Shown here piece by piece: positions 1 to 7,578 of a DNA stretch of 64,000 nt. The translations under genes were made by a program, and so were the position numbers. The first letter of the stretch is position 1; every line of letters begins with the position of its first letter. The notes beneath the pieces were generated by a model. That model worked only from the letters and a program-made list of their open reading frames with translations, was not told the DNA's origin and did no database searches. This stretch comes from Pseudomonas sp. IAC-BECa141 (GTDB lineage: Bacteria > Pseudomonadota > Gammaproteobacteria > Pseudomonadales > Pseudomonadaceae), in NCBI RefSeq assembly GCF_020544405.1, contig NZ_CP065410.1:4092001-4156000 (forward strand). Reading direction: 5' to 3'.

Positions 1-687
1 GCATTTTTGCTCTTTTCTGCTTAAATCCTTTTTGAGCAAGCATCCCCGTAACCTTCGATACAACTTCTGACCACTGCGCACTTAGCAACTGTTTTTTCGA
101 AGAGATGGTTATATCATCTGCAAAGCGACTATAAGCTAACCCCTTGGTATGCATCCAATCAACAAGCCGCGGTTCGACATCCCAAAATACCAAATTAGCA
201 ATATAACTACTGGTACTTGCACCCTGAGGAACGTACCCATCCTTCGTAACGATTAGTGCAAGAACTTCTGATACCCCGCGCCCAAAACCAAAAAAACCTT
301 CAAAAATCCATCTCACTTTATCAATGGTAATTGATGGAAAAAATTAGTTATATCTTGCAACGCGATGGACTTAGCAGACGCATGTTCCCGCGCATTTGAG
401 AAAGGACTTCTTGGACTTTTATTATCCTTTATTCCGCCATGAAGATAGATAGGGTAATCAACAAACACAAACAACCTATCGACAAGTTTTCTTTGGATTT
501 TTTTCAACGGCTCAAAAGCATCATAAGTAACCCTAACACTCTTGTCCTTTTTCTCTTGCAAAACTTCTCGATATAAAAAATTACACGAGACGGATAATTT
601 TAACAGCGACTCCGGACTTTCACCGAGCATTAAACCAAGTGACTTAAGGCTATAAACAGGCTTCCTTTTATACTTTGCGACGATCAT
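1..687 (-). pseudogene. Retron/Abi-type reverse transcriptase, frameshifted and cut by the window edge
   Basis: The leftward frame opens at ATG 687 and carries an RT N-terminus (NAREHASAK, then DITNFF). It meets a stop just after a run of six A (plus strand 338-343). One more base there restores a frame reading NFFPSITIDKVRWIFEGFFG, then QGASTSSYIANL and the catalytic FADD box, open to the window edge. QGAxTS and [YF]ADD are RT motifs seen in retron and Abi RTs. I infer a one-base deletion, a sequencing error, or less likely a programmed slip. An earlier ATG at 714 lies inside a terminator hairpin, so 687 is the better start. Confidence 0.75.
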
Positions 688-701
688 AAAAACCACCCAT
701 G

Positions 702-728
702 AAAAAACCCGCATTATAAAAATGCGGG
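702..728 (-). terminator. Intrinsic terminator just upstream of the RT gene
   Basis: On the minus strand a CCCGCAT/ATGCGGG stem with a 7-base loop is followed by a run of T. It would stop transcripts from the small upstream ORFs before they enter the RT gene, so RT expression would need read-through or its own promoter. Confidence 0.7.
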
Positions 729-763
729 CTTCTATAAATTCGATGATGCGATTTGGTGCGTCA

Positions 764-1009
764 TTATTTCAAGAACTCCATTACAACATCAATATAAACT
801 GATGCTTTTTCATGGATAAGAGACCAATTTTCGTAACACCACTTAACCGAAATCTGAACTGCTGCACCCTTAATACTCTCAAGGATAAAGCCCTTTTTCT
901 CAGGTTTCGTTGGTGCGCCTCCTTTTGGATTCTCTTTGCTATCTTTAGTGACGCGAACACCTTCATTATTTTGCACATTCTTCAACGGAGACCGCTGAAG
1001 GCTCTTCAT
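764..1009 (-). CDS. Hypothetical 81-aa protein upstream of the RT
   Basis: I do not recognise this protein. The N-terminal 35 residues are basic and polar with a Gly/Pro/Lys-rich stretch (KGGAPTKPEKKG). The C-terminal half looks like one or two amphipathic helices (WCYENWSLIHEKASVYIDVV). Its ATG overlaps the stop of a preceding small frame (ATGA), and a terminator follows before the RT gene. It could be an accessory protein of the RT locus, but only proximity supports that. Confidence 0.45.
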   Translation of the reverse strand: MKSLQRSPLKNVQNNEGVRVTKDSKENPKGGAPTKPEKKGFILESIKGAAVQISVKWCYENWSLIHEKASVYIDVVMEFLK

Positions 1010-1239
1010 TTTTTCATCGATATATCCTCACGGGCTGGATTGCCCCGCCGCGAAGCTTTCAGGCCGAAAGGAACATGAAGGTGTCCATACAAATCGCAGT
1101 TCTGGCTTATCAAACGAAGTTTTATAAGCCCGTCCGCCGCAATATTCGCCGTGTGATCTGAGTAATCGTTGATTCGGCCAACGGCCGGCTGCTTTTTCGT
1201 TAACGGATACAAACCTTCGCTAACGCTCAAAGTCGACAA
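1006..1239 (-). CDS. Possible small protein, 77 aa, TTG start
   Basis: This weak candidate starts with TTG at 1239, 8 bases after a GAGG, and ends in an ATGA overlap with the next gene, as in translational coupling. The composition is balanced and protein-like (IKLRLISQNCDLYGHLH). Against it, the same DNA holds a near-perfect hairpin at 1104-1130 (GGCTTAT-C-AAAC-GAA-GTTT-T-ATAAGCC), and retron RNAs usually lie upstream of their RT. Coding and structured RNA are both possible. Confidence 0.3.
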   Translation of the reverse strand: MSTLSVSEGLYPLTKKQPAVGRINDYSDHTANIAADGLIKLRLISQNCDLYGHLHVPFGLKASRRGNPAREDISMKK

Positions 1240-1620
1240 CGAGAAACCTCGTTACCGGGGCGTGCTCAACGCTCTGCACAGACAGTGAGATAAACCTATG
1301 GGTTTCATAGATGTAGCTCTGCAGAACTCGATCAGGGCGGACACACGGGTGGCGGAAAAAGCCTTGTAGAACCCAAAGCTGATTGGCTAACCAATCACAA
1401 CTGCAAGCCTGATTTTTCTATCGATGTTTTTTAAAGAGCGCATTCGGATGGTACATCCGACCTGAAAAACGTTATAGCTCATTGCCAGTACGAAAGCAAA
1501 CTTGACGCAATCGTTACCCTCAACCTCCACCTGATCGAAACAAAGCCAGACACTTCTAAGCAGCCTTGCCCAATCTGATAAACTCCCCCACCTCCCAGCC
1601 ACACCGATTCCGTACCCCCA
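1240..1620. other. Intergenic region with short inverted repeats, old dusA leader
   Basis: No convincing gene is seen. Short perfect stems are present: AACGAG-AAAC-CTCGTT (about 1238-1253), AAACC-TATG-GGTTT (about 1293-1306) and TCGGATG-GTA-CATCCGA (1444-1460). The stretch after 1460 leads into the displaced dusA start, so it probably contains the original dusA promoter. The stem at 1444-1460 could be an operator; its binder is unknown. Confidence 0.4.
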
Positions 1621-1695
1621 ATGCCCCCAATCACCGCCACACCTGCCCCACTCTCCCGCCGTTTCTCTGTCGCGCCGATGATGGATTGGTCGTAG
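1621..1695 (+). pseudogene. dusA: Displaced 5' end of dusA (24 codons)
   Basis: The frame reads MPPITATPAPLSRRFSVAPM and then MDWS before a TAG. Residues RRFSVAPMMDW are the same as residues 21-31 of the intact DusA encoded at 46987-48006, and the DNA identity starts and stops at the repeat at 1675-1689. I infer this is the N-terminus that dusA had before the prophage entered, cut off at the attachment site. Confidence 0.85.
1675..1689 (+). repeat. Prophage left attachment site core
   Basis: CCGATGATGGATTGG occurs here and at 47065-47079 in the same orientation. Both copies encode P-M-M-D-W of DusA. The integrase gene lies next to the right copy. dusA is a known integration target for a family of tyrosine integrases. 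Confidence 0.85.
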
Positions 1696-1836
1696 CCCCT
1701 CGTCTGCACCCCGGCCAGCTTGGTCACGCCCTTAAAAAGACAATGCTTTGTAGCAATTTCTAAGCATTGAGCAACTACCGCCCACAAAGGGCACTACCGG
1801 TACTATGCTTTTCCTTTTGCGAAAGGAGTCGATGCT

Positions 1837-2052
1837 GTGGCTGACGAATATTCGTTATCGGATGTGCTGGAAAGGATCTACCAGAATCAGCTCGGCCTAG
1901 AAGCAGCGCTGATGGAGCTGACGCTCCATGTTGAACAGCAAGGTTTCACTGAAGTCGGAGACAACGTCCGCGGGGCTTTGTGGGCGATTGGCGAAAACAC
2001 CGGATACATCAAGCAAGGACTGGCCAGGCTGAAGGGAAAGACTGGGAGCTAA
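1837..2052 (+). CDS. Hypothetical 71-aa protein
   Basis: GTG start at 1837 with AGGAG 8 bases upstream. The product is small, acidic and helical (SDVLERIYQNQLGLEAALME) and ends in a short basic tail. No family recognised. It is the first gene inside the left prophage end and reads inward. A role is not evident. Confidence 0.6.
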   Translation: MADEYSLSDVLERIYQNQLGLEAALMELTLHVEQQGFTEVGDNVRGALWAIGENTGYIKQGLARLKGKTGS

Positions 2053-2070
2053 CCCTCACCCACCGAGGTC

Positions 2071-2200
2071 TGCTTTCGGCCAAAAGCGGACATCGGCACG
2101 CGACTGCTGACGACCATTTGCGGATCTTCACAAGCAACCGCTACCGGCCAGAAGCGGACATTGGGAGGCCGACCGCATCCGGCCACAAGCGGACGCTCAT
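2071..2200 (+). repeat. Cluster of three GGCC(A)-AGCGGAC repeats, left side of cargo island
   Basis: Three imperfect copies of a unit like CCGGCCAGAAGCGGACATT occur near 2075, 2142 and 2178. Two copies of the same unit in the opposite orientation lie at 6838-6905, beyond the ABC-ATPase operon. The pattern resembles dispersed intergenic repeats of pseudomonads. The rest of 2053-2425 shows no gene. Confidence 0.6.
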
Positions 2201-2425
2201 GGACGAGCGTCCTAGGCGTCCGTTGTCACGGGACACTTCCACGCCATGTTCCGATTATTACTGCCTGTGGTGCACCACTTGGTTGACACGAGGTGTAGTA
2301 CGTCCTCGCTCGTAAATCTCGAAATTCACAGTGGACCGGTGATTATTAACCATATCGTGCGTTCCTTGACGGAAAGCCAGGCAGATGCCAATTTAATATC
2401 AAAGCGAGAGGTCAAGGAGTGACGC

Positions 2426-3976
2426 GTGAAAATCACAATCAACGTGTTCCTACTCAAAGAAGGGCGTACAGCCCAGGACGCACTTTCCGATGAAGTTAAC
2501 TTGCGACCTATCGCTTTTTCATTGAGCGATGTTGAGTGCCTCTTTTACTATCAAAAAAACCCTTCTCATCCAAAATGGACTCAACTGTTCGACGCCATCC
2601 CAGAAGTGGCTGGTCTGGACCTTACAGGTAGATCGCTCAAGGCTCTCCTCGTCCTGGCAGTCAACAACAGAGTCTTTTGCTTCACTTTTGGTCACGCTAG
2701 ACACTTAATCGATCAACTGTCGGTTGAGCGTTATTTCGGGCTACGCACGGCGCTTAGCTTGACTGATCCGCTGCTGATTAAGTCCGTGGAAAAGTCCAAT
2801 ATTGATCGCACGCCGTTACGCTCAAAGGCGCAGTCATCTAGGCTGCTATCGATATCGGAGTTCGATTTTAAGTTCGACTCAGAAATTCTGAAATCGCTAA
2901 CTGGCATCGTGGAGAACGATCAGGATGAGGGCGAATACGTTAGCGGTTCGGACTCATTGGCGCTGCATTCCGATGTAAAGCTAGAAGACTTCCCTGAGAT
3001 TGCGCTTCGACTATTGACAGCGTACGAAGACGAGCACTGCAAGGAGAAATACCCTTGGATGGACTTCATCGTCCCAGTACGCGACTCCACACTGATGGGC
3101 CAGCTGGATGGTCTTTTAGTGGATGCGATAAATATTGAACAGTTCGACCGTGTCCGCGCGGCGCCACCCGAGCTACTGGGCAATGACATTAGCGGCTTCG
3201 GATATGTGAAACACAGCTCCCGATCTCGCAACGGCCCGACGATCACATTCGACCTCGATTTGCGGCAGGCGCTGCTCGCCAAGCATCTTCTACGAGGTAT
3301 CACCCGCCAAGCACTGGCATCCGAACGTATCTACCTTTACGGTGCAGATGAGCAACGACTTGCTGCGTGGCCTCTATATACCTGCCTTGAGGCGGAGATC
3401 GAACTTGAAGGGAAAATCTATTTGCTTAGCGAGGGTGATTGGTACCAGATTGACCGCGATTATACCGAACAAGTGAACCGCTTCTTTGACGCTGCAGTTC
3501 CATCTGCCTTGGTATTTCCTCCGTATGGCACCGACCACGAGGGCGCTTACCTTAGACGCATCGCAGACAACATAAACTTCTATCTGCTGGATCAGAAATT
3601 AATGAGGTTGCCGGGTGCTGGTGGCCCATTCGAATTTTGTGACCTGCTCACGCCAGATCATCACATAATTCACGTCAAGAAGTACTCATCATCGAGCGTT
3701 CTGAGCCATCTCTTTTCTCAGGCCTATGTGTCTGCTGAGGCTCTGATCAATACTCCAGAAGTCGTCAATCAGGTGAATGGCTATCTGACGAGTTTGGGTG
3801 ATTTTCGGTTCACCTTCAACACTTTGACACAACCGCGCAACAGAATCGTGTTCGCTATTATGCAACCAAACGACACATTGCACATGCCGTTTTTTTCGAA
3901 GGTTAATTTCCGGCAGTTTGCCCAGCGGCTCAGTGCAATGGGATACCAAGTTGAGGTTTGTAGAATTAGTAAGTGA
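2426..3976 (+). CDS. TIGR04141/DUF6119-like sporadically distributed protein
   Basis: 516 aa from GTG 2426, with AAGGAG about 6 bases upstream. The layout agrees with the TIGR04141 family as I remember it: an N-terminal beta region (KITINVFLLKEG), a block around residues 125-160 (NIDRTPLRSKAQSS, then ISEFDFKFDSEILKSLTG), and a long mixed C-terminal half with the YHK-like segment IIHVKKYSSSSVLSHLFSQ. The family is patchy in bacteria and often found in mobile or defence settings; its activity is not known to me. It converges on the ABC operon with 37 bases between the two stop codons. A defence role is inference from context. Confidence 0.7.
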   Translation: MKITINVFLLKEGRTAQDALSDEVNLRPIAFSLSDVECLFYYQKNPSHPKWTQLFDAIPEVAGLDLTGRSLKALLVLAVNNRVFCFTFGHARHLIDQLSVERYFGLRTALSLTDPLLIKSVEKSNIDRTPLRSKAQSSRLLSISEFDFKFDSEILKSLTGIVENDQDEGEYVSGSDSLALHSDVKLEDFPEIALRLLTAYEDEHCKEKYPWMDFIVPVRDSTLMGQLDGLLVDAINIEQFDRVRAAPPELLGNDISGFGYVKHSSRSRNGPTITFDLDLRQALLAKHLLRGITRQALASERIYLYGADEQRLAAWPLYTCLEAEIELEGKIYLLSEGDWYQIDRDYTEQVNRFFDAAVPSALVFPPYGTDHEGAYLRRIADNINFYLLDQKLMRLPGAGGPFEFCDLLTPDHHIIHVKKYSSSSVLSHLFSQAYVSAEALINTPEVVNQVNGYLTSLGDFRFTFNTLTQPRNRIVFAIMQPNDTLHMPFFSKVNFRQFAQRLSAMGYQVEVCRISK

Positions 3977-4013
3977 AGTTGATTGCAATACCGCCAACGT
4001 AGCTGATTTTGGG

Positions 4014-5639
4014 TCAGTCGACGGGGATGTTGTCTTCCTCTTTACGCCAGTCCACAGTGTAAAGCAGCTTCTCAGCGTTCAGATAAAGTACGGCGCATGA
4101 TTCGACAAGAGACTTTGCCGAAGTGGACTCTACGATTTCTCCATCGAGCGAAATGAAGCTTTGTTGGTTCAGAGACTGGTACACACGAAGTATGTTTTCA
4201 ATGGCTTTGTTTTCGACGTTTTTAAACAAGATTGAATCGTGAATCAAGAATGGAATGGTCGCATGCCTTAGCAATGAGATGTCTAAAAGGATTAGGTTGG
4301 AGTAAGCCTTGCCTGTACCGGTATCCTTAGGTATTTCATAGCTGTATTTTTCTGGCTTAAGTTCAAGTTTTGGCGAAGCTCTCACCTCCCCATAGATAAA
4401 GTTAACCAACTTTTCAATGTCGGCGTTTAGGCTGCCTTCAATGTCCAATAATATGGCTGCTTTTTGCTGCTTAAGGTTCTCCTTAAGGTCTTTAATTGTT
4501 TTCTTTAGATCGGAAAACTTATCGTACAGCTCGTTTTCTTTGATGAGCTTAGAAAGATCAAGAGAGATATCGATTACCGAGTCAACGATAAAGGCAGGGT
4601 TGCCAGTGTTTTTAAACGCCTTCGCGATGGCTGCGTTGCAGATGGAAATCTGAGTGTCAATAACTTCTAATTGCTCAGATAGCTCTTGCTCTTTTTCTTT
4701 AATTTCTTTGCGAAGTATGCGAGTCAAGCCATTATGGAAAGACTCAATATTTTCTAGCTTTTCTAAATTGAGCGATGGAATAATTTGAAGCAGTGGCTGA
4801 AAACTTCGTCTCGAGATATTTTTATTGTCCTCAAGGTTGGCTCTAACTCGCTCAAGCTCACTTGAAATAGACATTTTTATTTCGAGCAATTGGTTTTTTT
4901 GAGCTTTTTGCTCTAGTACGGCCTCGTCAACCAATTCGTTGATGGAAATCGCCAAGCTGGAGATCTCATTCCTGATTTTATCTAAGCGAATTTCATGATC
5001 CGCAATATCTTCAGTATTTTTCGCGTATTTGGTCTTCGTGATTTTGGGAATGATGCTTTGCTTCGCTGCCGCGTTGAGAGACTTCTGCTCAGCTAACAGA
5101 TTAGCCTGTCGGATCGACATGTCTTCCAGTGGGCCGAACCGCTTGAACACCTTAATCAACCATTCGATGCACTGAGATCCGCTTTCCTGGTTGAAATTAT
5201 GGAGCGGTCTCCTTACGTCTAAGTTGTCACGCCCCCAAACTCGCGTCACCAAAGAAACGACGGTTCGAAAACTCAGATATTCAATACTGCTAGTGTAGTT
5301 GAGACGCAAAAAGTCCAGATAATCTGAAGTGCTAAGTTCGAGCTTGGTACCGTCAGGCTCATGGAGATGTAGAAATGCCGGAGTGCCAGTATTTCTTTCA
5401 AAGACATAGTCTTTATCCAAGTGAAGCTTAAAGATGTAGCTGTGGTGGCCCAGTACTTCGGAAACATCTTTGCTGTGGGTTATTAGTGTTTCACCGCCGT
5501 AAACGAAATCGATGATTTTAAGAAGTGTTGATTTGCCAATTGAGTTAGAGTTGGCCCTATCGCCCACGACAATGTTTAATTTCTCCTTGAAAACGATGCG
5601 CTTTTCAGTGAACCACTCGCACTCGATGTAAATTAGCAT
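4014..5639 (-). CDS. ABC-3C system ABC ATPase (DUF2326-like, SMC/RecF-type)
   Basis: 541 aa. The N-terminal P-loop is at residues 26-38 (GDRANSNSIGKST), followed by LLKIIDFVYGG. A long charged coiled-coil middle spans about 170-420. The C-terminal ATPase half has a signature-like DTGTGKAYS at 439-447 and a Walker B region FLIHDSILF at 464-472. This split-head coiled-coil form is typical of DUF2326 ATPases, which form three-component (ABC-3C) conflict systems with a small middle component and an effector. The start overlaps the end of the middle-component gene by 7 bases. The family's role in anti-invader defence is a published prediction; the exact trigger is unknown. Confidence 0.82.
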   Translation of the reverse strand: MLIYIECEWFTEKRIVFKEKLNIVVGDRANSNSIGKSTLLKIIDFVYGGETLITHSKDVSEVLGHHSYIFKLHLDKDYVFERNTGTPAFLHLHEPDGTKLELSTSDYLDFLRLNYTSSIEYLSFRTVVSLVTRVWGRDNLDVRRPLHNFNQESGSQCIEWLIKVFKRFGPLEDMSIRQANLLAEQKSLNAAAKQSIIPKITKTKYAKNTEDIADHEIRLDKIRNEISSLAISINELVDEAVLEQKAQKNQLLEIKMSISSELERVRANLEDNKNISRRSFQPLLQIIPSLNLEKLENIESFHNGLTRILRKEIKEKEQELSEQLEVIDTQISICNAAIAKAFKNTGNPAFIVDSVIDISLDLSKLIKENELYDKFSDLKKTIKDLKENLKQQKAAILLDIEGSLNADIEKLVNFIYGEVRASPKLELKPEKYSYEIPKDTGTGKAYSNLILLDISLLRHATIPFLIHDSILFKNVENKAIENILRVYQSLNQQSFISLDGEIVESTSAKSLVESCAVLYLNAEKLLYTVDWRKEEDNIPVD

Positions 5640-5854
5640 CTTGAAACTATCCCTGTCGTGAGGTTTACCTGAAGAACATTGCTAAGGTATAGAACTTCTA
5701 TGGCGTAGAGAAATAGCTCGATGGAGTCTAAATTTGAAGCCGTTTTTTTGTACAATTCCCCGAGCGATATTGAGTGCTCGACGGCGGCGTGCACTTTTTC
5801 TGCATAGCCCAGAGAAGATTCTGCGAACGGTATGAATTTATTTGGCGTAATCAT
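5633..5854 (-). CDS. ABC-3C middle component
   Basis: 73 aa. The pattern (M)xPNKFIPFAESSLG, then SLGELYKK, SIELFLYAIEVLYLSNV and a final TG(I)V agrees with the small winged-helix-like middle components that bridge effector and ATPase in ABC-3C operons. It overlaps both neighbours by 4-7 bases, so all three are translationally coupled. Too short and variable to place in a subfamily by eye. Confidence 0.78.
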   Translation of the reverse strand: MITPNKFIPFAESSLGYAEKVHAAVEHSISLGELYKKTASNLDSIELFLYAIEVLYLSNVLQVNLTTGIVSRC

Positions 5855-6609
5855 TCAAAAATCTCGCAGTTTTGAATAAAAAATGATGCAATGATTTCCG
5901 AGGCCTCATTCGAATCAGAGCCAGAACGATGACGAATCCAGTCTACGATATTCTTGAATATTACTTGTTGGTTCTGTGTTTGCTTCCTTTGCAAGAGGTA
6001 GTAAGTTTTTACTTGAAGAGAAATCATGATCGATGAGTCCGGGGACTCAGCCTCCACGAGCTGCAGTTTCTTACGCACGAAGGAAAAATAATTACTGACA
6101 TTTTCCTTGATGCGGTTCTTCGTCAGCCGGGTCATGGTGCCATTTATCTTCGAGCTTAGTGCTTTTGGCTCAAGACTCAGCTCGACATCCTCATCAGAGA
6201 CGTGTTCAAGCGCATCAATGATTTTCGCAATTTCGTTTTCAATGGCGTATTCATCCATGAGCTTGGATTGGCGATTACGCTCCATGATGGATTGCTTTAA
6301 AGCGACCATCTCCCTGTAGCCATCAACAGTCCTTGGGTTGTCGAACTCAGTATGACAAAGAATACAAAGTGCGATGAGATTGTCTGGGTGGTCCACGTTT
6401 TGGTGGAGCCTGAACTCATCTTTTAGAAGTTCTAACTCTACAGGCTTTGGATTTAGTGGATAAATATGTGCAAGTTCATATTTTTTATTCGATGTCTTGG
6501 CTTTCTCGTACATCAAGGGCTTTCGACATTTAGGACATTTGGCCGAAACCTCGCCCACCAACATAATGTTGATGTTCTCGGAGAAACTCTTGCGTTTGTT
6601 CGTGGGCAT
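5851..6609 (-). CDS. ABC-3C effector, HNH endonuclease domain protein
   Basis: 252 aa from ATG 6609, which has AAGGA 8 bases upstream; an earlier ATG at 6681 lacks a good site. An HNH/zinc module lies at residues 25-90: CPKC at 25-28, the first His in ELAHIYPLNP (H48), then HPDNLIALCILCH with N77, C82, C85 and H86. The remaining 160 residues are helical and unassigned, perhaps the contact for the middle component. First gene of the operon. The expected role is to cut nucleic acid when the ATPase senses an invader; this is inferred from the family. Confidence 0.78.
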   Translation of the reverse strand: MPTNKRKSFSENINIMLVGEVSAKCPKCRKPLMYEKAKTSNKKYELAHIYPLNPKPVELELLKDEFRLHQNVDHPDNLIALCILCHTEFDNPRTVDGYREMVALKQSIMERNRQSKLMDEYAIENEIAKIIDALEHVSDEDVELSLEPKALSSKINGTMTRLTKNRIKENVSNYFSFVRKKLQLVEAESPDSSIMISLQVKTYYLLQRKQTQNQQVIFKNIVDWIRHRSGSDSNEASEIIASFFIQNCEIFE

Positions 6610-6837
6610 GCCCTGATCCTTGAGAGCGAAGCGAGCAAAAGAAGCTAGAGCTAATGATAGCGGAATGAGATCGCTGCACAAAGCTTCTGACTCGGGACAA
6701 AACCGTTATCTGCTGCCCTAAATGCTTCAGGAATGGCACTGGCCTGGCGCGCGTGGTTTGAGGCCAGCTTCGAGCGAAGGTAAAGCTGGCTCATTGGGCA
6801 TGGTAGCTGGACGACATTTATAGCGCACACAGATTCG

Positions 6838-6925
6838 CGAATGTCTGCTTCTGGCCGAAAGATGCTGCTTTCAAACGTCCGCTTTTGGCCGGTAGCGGTC
6901 GTATGCGAACGTTCGTTAGCGGACG
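6838..6925 (-). repeat. Repeat cluster, right side of cargo island, inverted to 2071-2200
   Basis: On the minus strand, GACCGCTACCGGCCAAAAGC followed by GGACGTTTG, and TTTCGGCCAGAAGCAGACAT, match the units near 2137-2162 and 2073-2092. A further GTTAGCGGACGTTCGG follows on the plus strand. The rest of 6610-7079 has no recognisable gene. Confidence 0.6.
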
Positions 6926-7079
6926 TTCGGACCTCGACGCTCATGCCTCAACCGTGTGCCATCAGAAAAAGAATTTGGCTCCGACCGTGAAAAGCATCGC
7001 CGTGTACAACCCTAAGGAGTAGGGTGATAGAACTGCGTTCGTCGCAATTTGCGGCGTACCAATCCCTGGAGCCTGGTTG

Positions 7080-7487
7080 ATGAACGCGAATTGGGAGTTG
7101 GCTCGCCCCATCTTCGGGACTGTAATCGTCGTCGAAGACGATCCAGTTATACGGATATTGGTAAAGGATATTCTCGACGAAATTGGGGCCAAATCCGTGC
7201 TTTTCACCAGCGCTGACGAGGCGTTCAACTATCTGCTTGGCACATACGCCCATTGTTCGCTGGTGATTGTCGACCAAGGATTGCCAGGAAAGATTCAAGG
7301 CTGTGAGTTCATTGAAATGGTTAGGGCAAAATGGCCGGCGGTGCGCTCTATTCTCACCTCCGGACACCTTTTGGAACCCGCCACTATTCCCGCTCACATC
7401 ACCTATCTGCACAAACCGTGGTCGACGGATTTGTTAATTACTACCATTTTCACCTTGTTAAATTCAAAAGGCAGAGCCTCTGCCTGA
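7080..7487 (+). CDS. Stand-alone response-regulator receiver protein
   Basis: 135 aa, a single receiver domain: acidic pair E19-D20-D21, phosphoacceptor D65 in VDQGLPG, T93-S94 and K112 in LHKPW. There is no output domain and no kinase nearby. I prefer ATG 7080 to the TTG at 7077, with GGAG upstream. Such single-domain regulators work through protein contacts. Lying between cargo and the SOS genes, it is likely a cargo gene that tunes a host pathway. Confidence 0.8.
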   Translation: MNANWELARPIFGTVIVVEDDPVIRILVKDILDEIGAKSVLFTSADEAFNYLLGTYAHCSLVIVDQGLPGKIQGCEFIEMVRAKWPAVRSILTSGHLLEPATIPAHITYLHKPWSTDLLITTIFTLLNSKGRASA

Positions 7488-7578
7488 TCGTCGTGTATCG
7501 TACCTGCCCTCGCTTTGTACTCGGCTGTTATCAATGCTTATGCACGATGTAAACGTGACTGTCAGCGCATCTGTTGAG

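Noticed and set aside
7095..7412. Minus-strand frame opposite the receiver gene
   Set aside because: The receiver gene has a full set of functional residues; the antisense frame has no ribosome site or motif.
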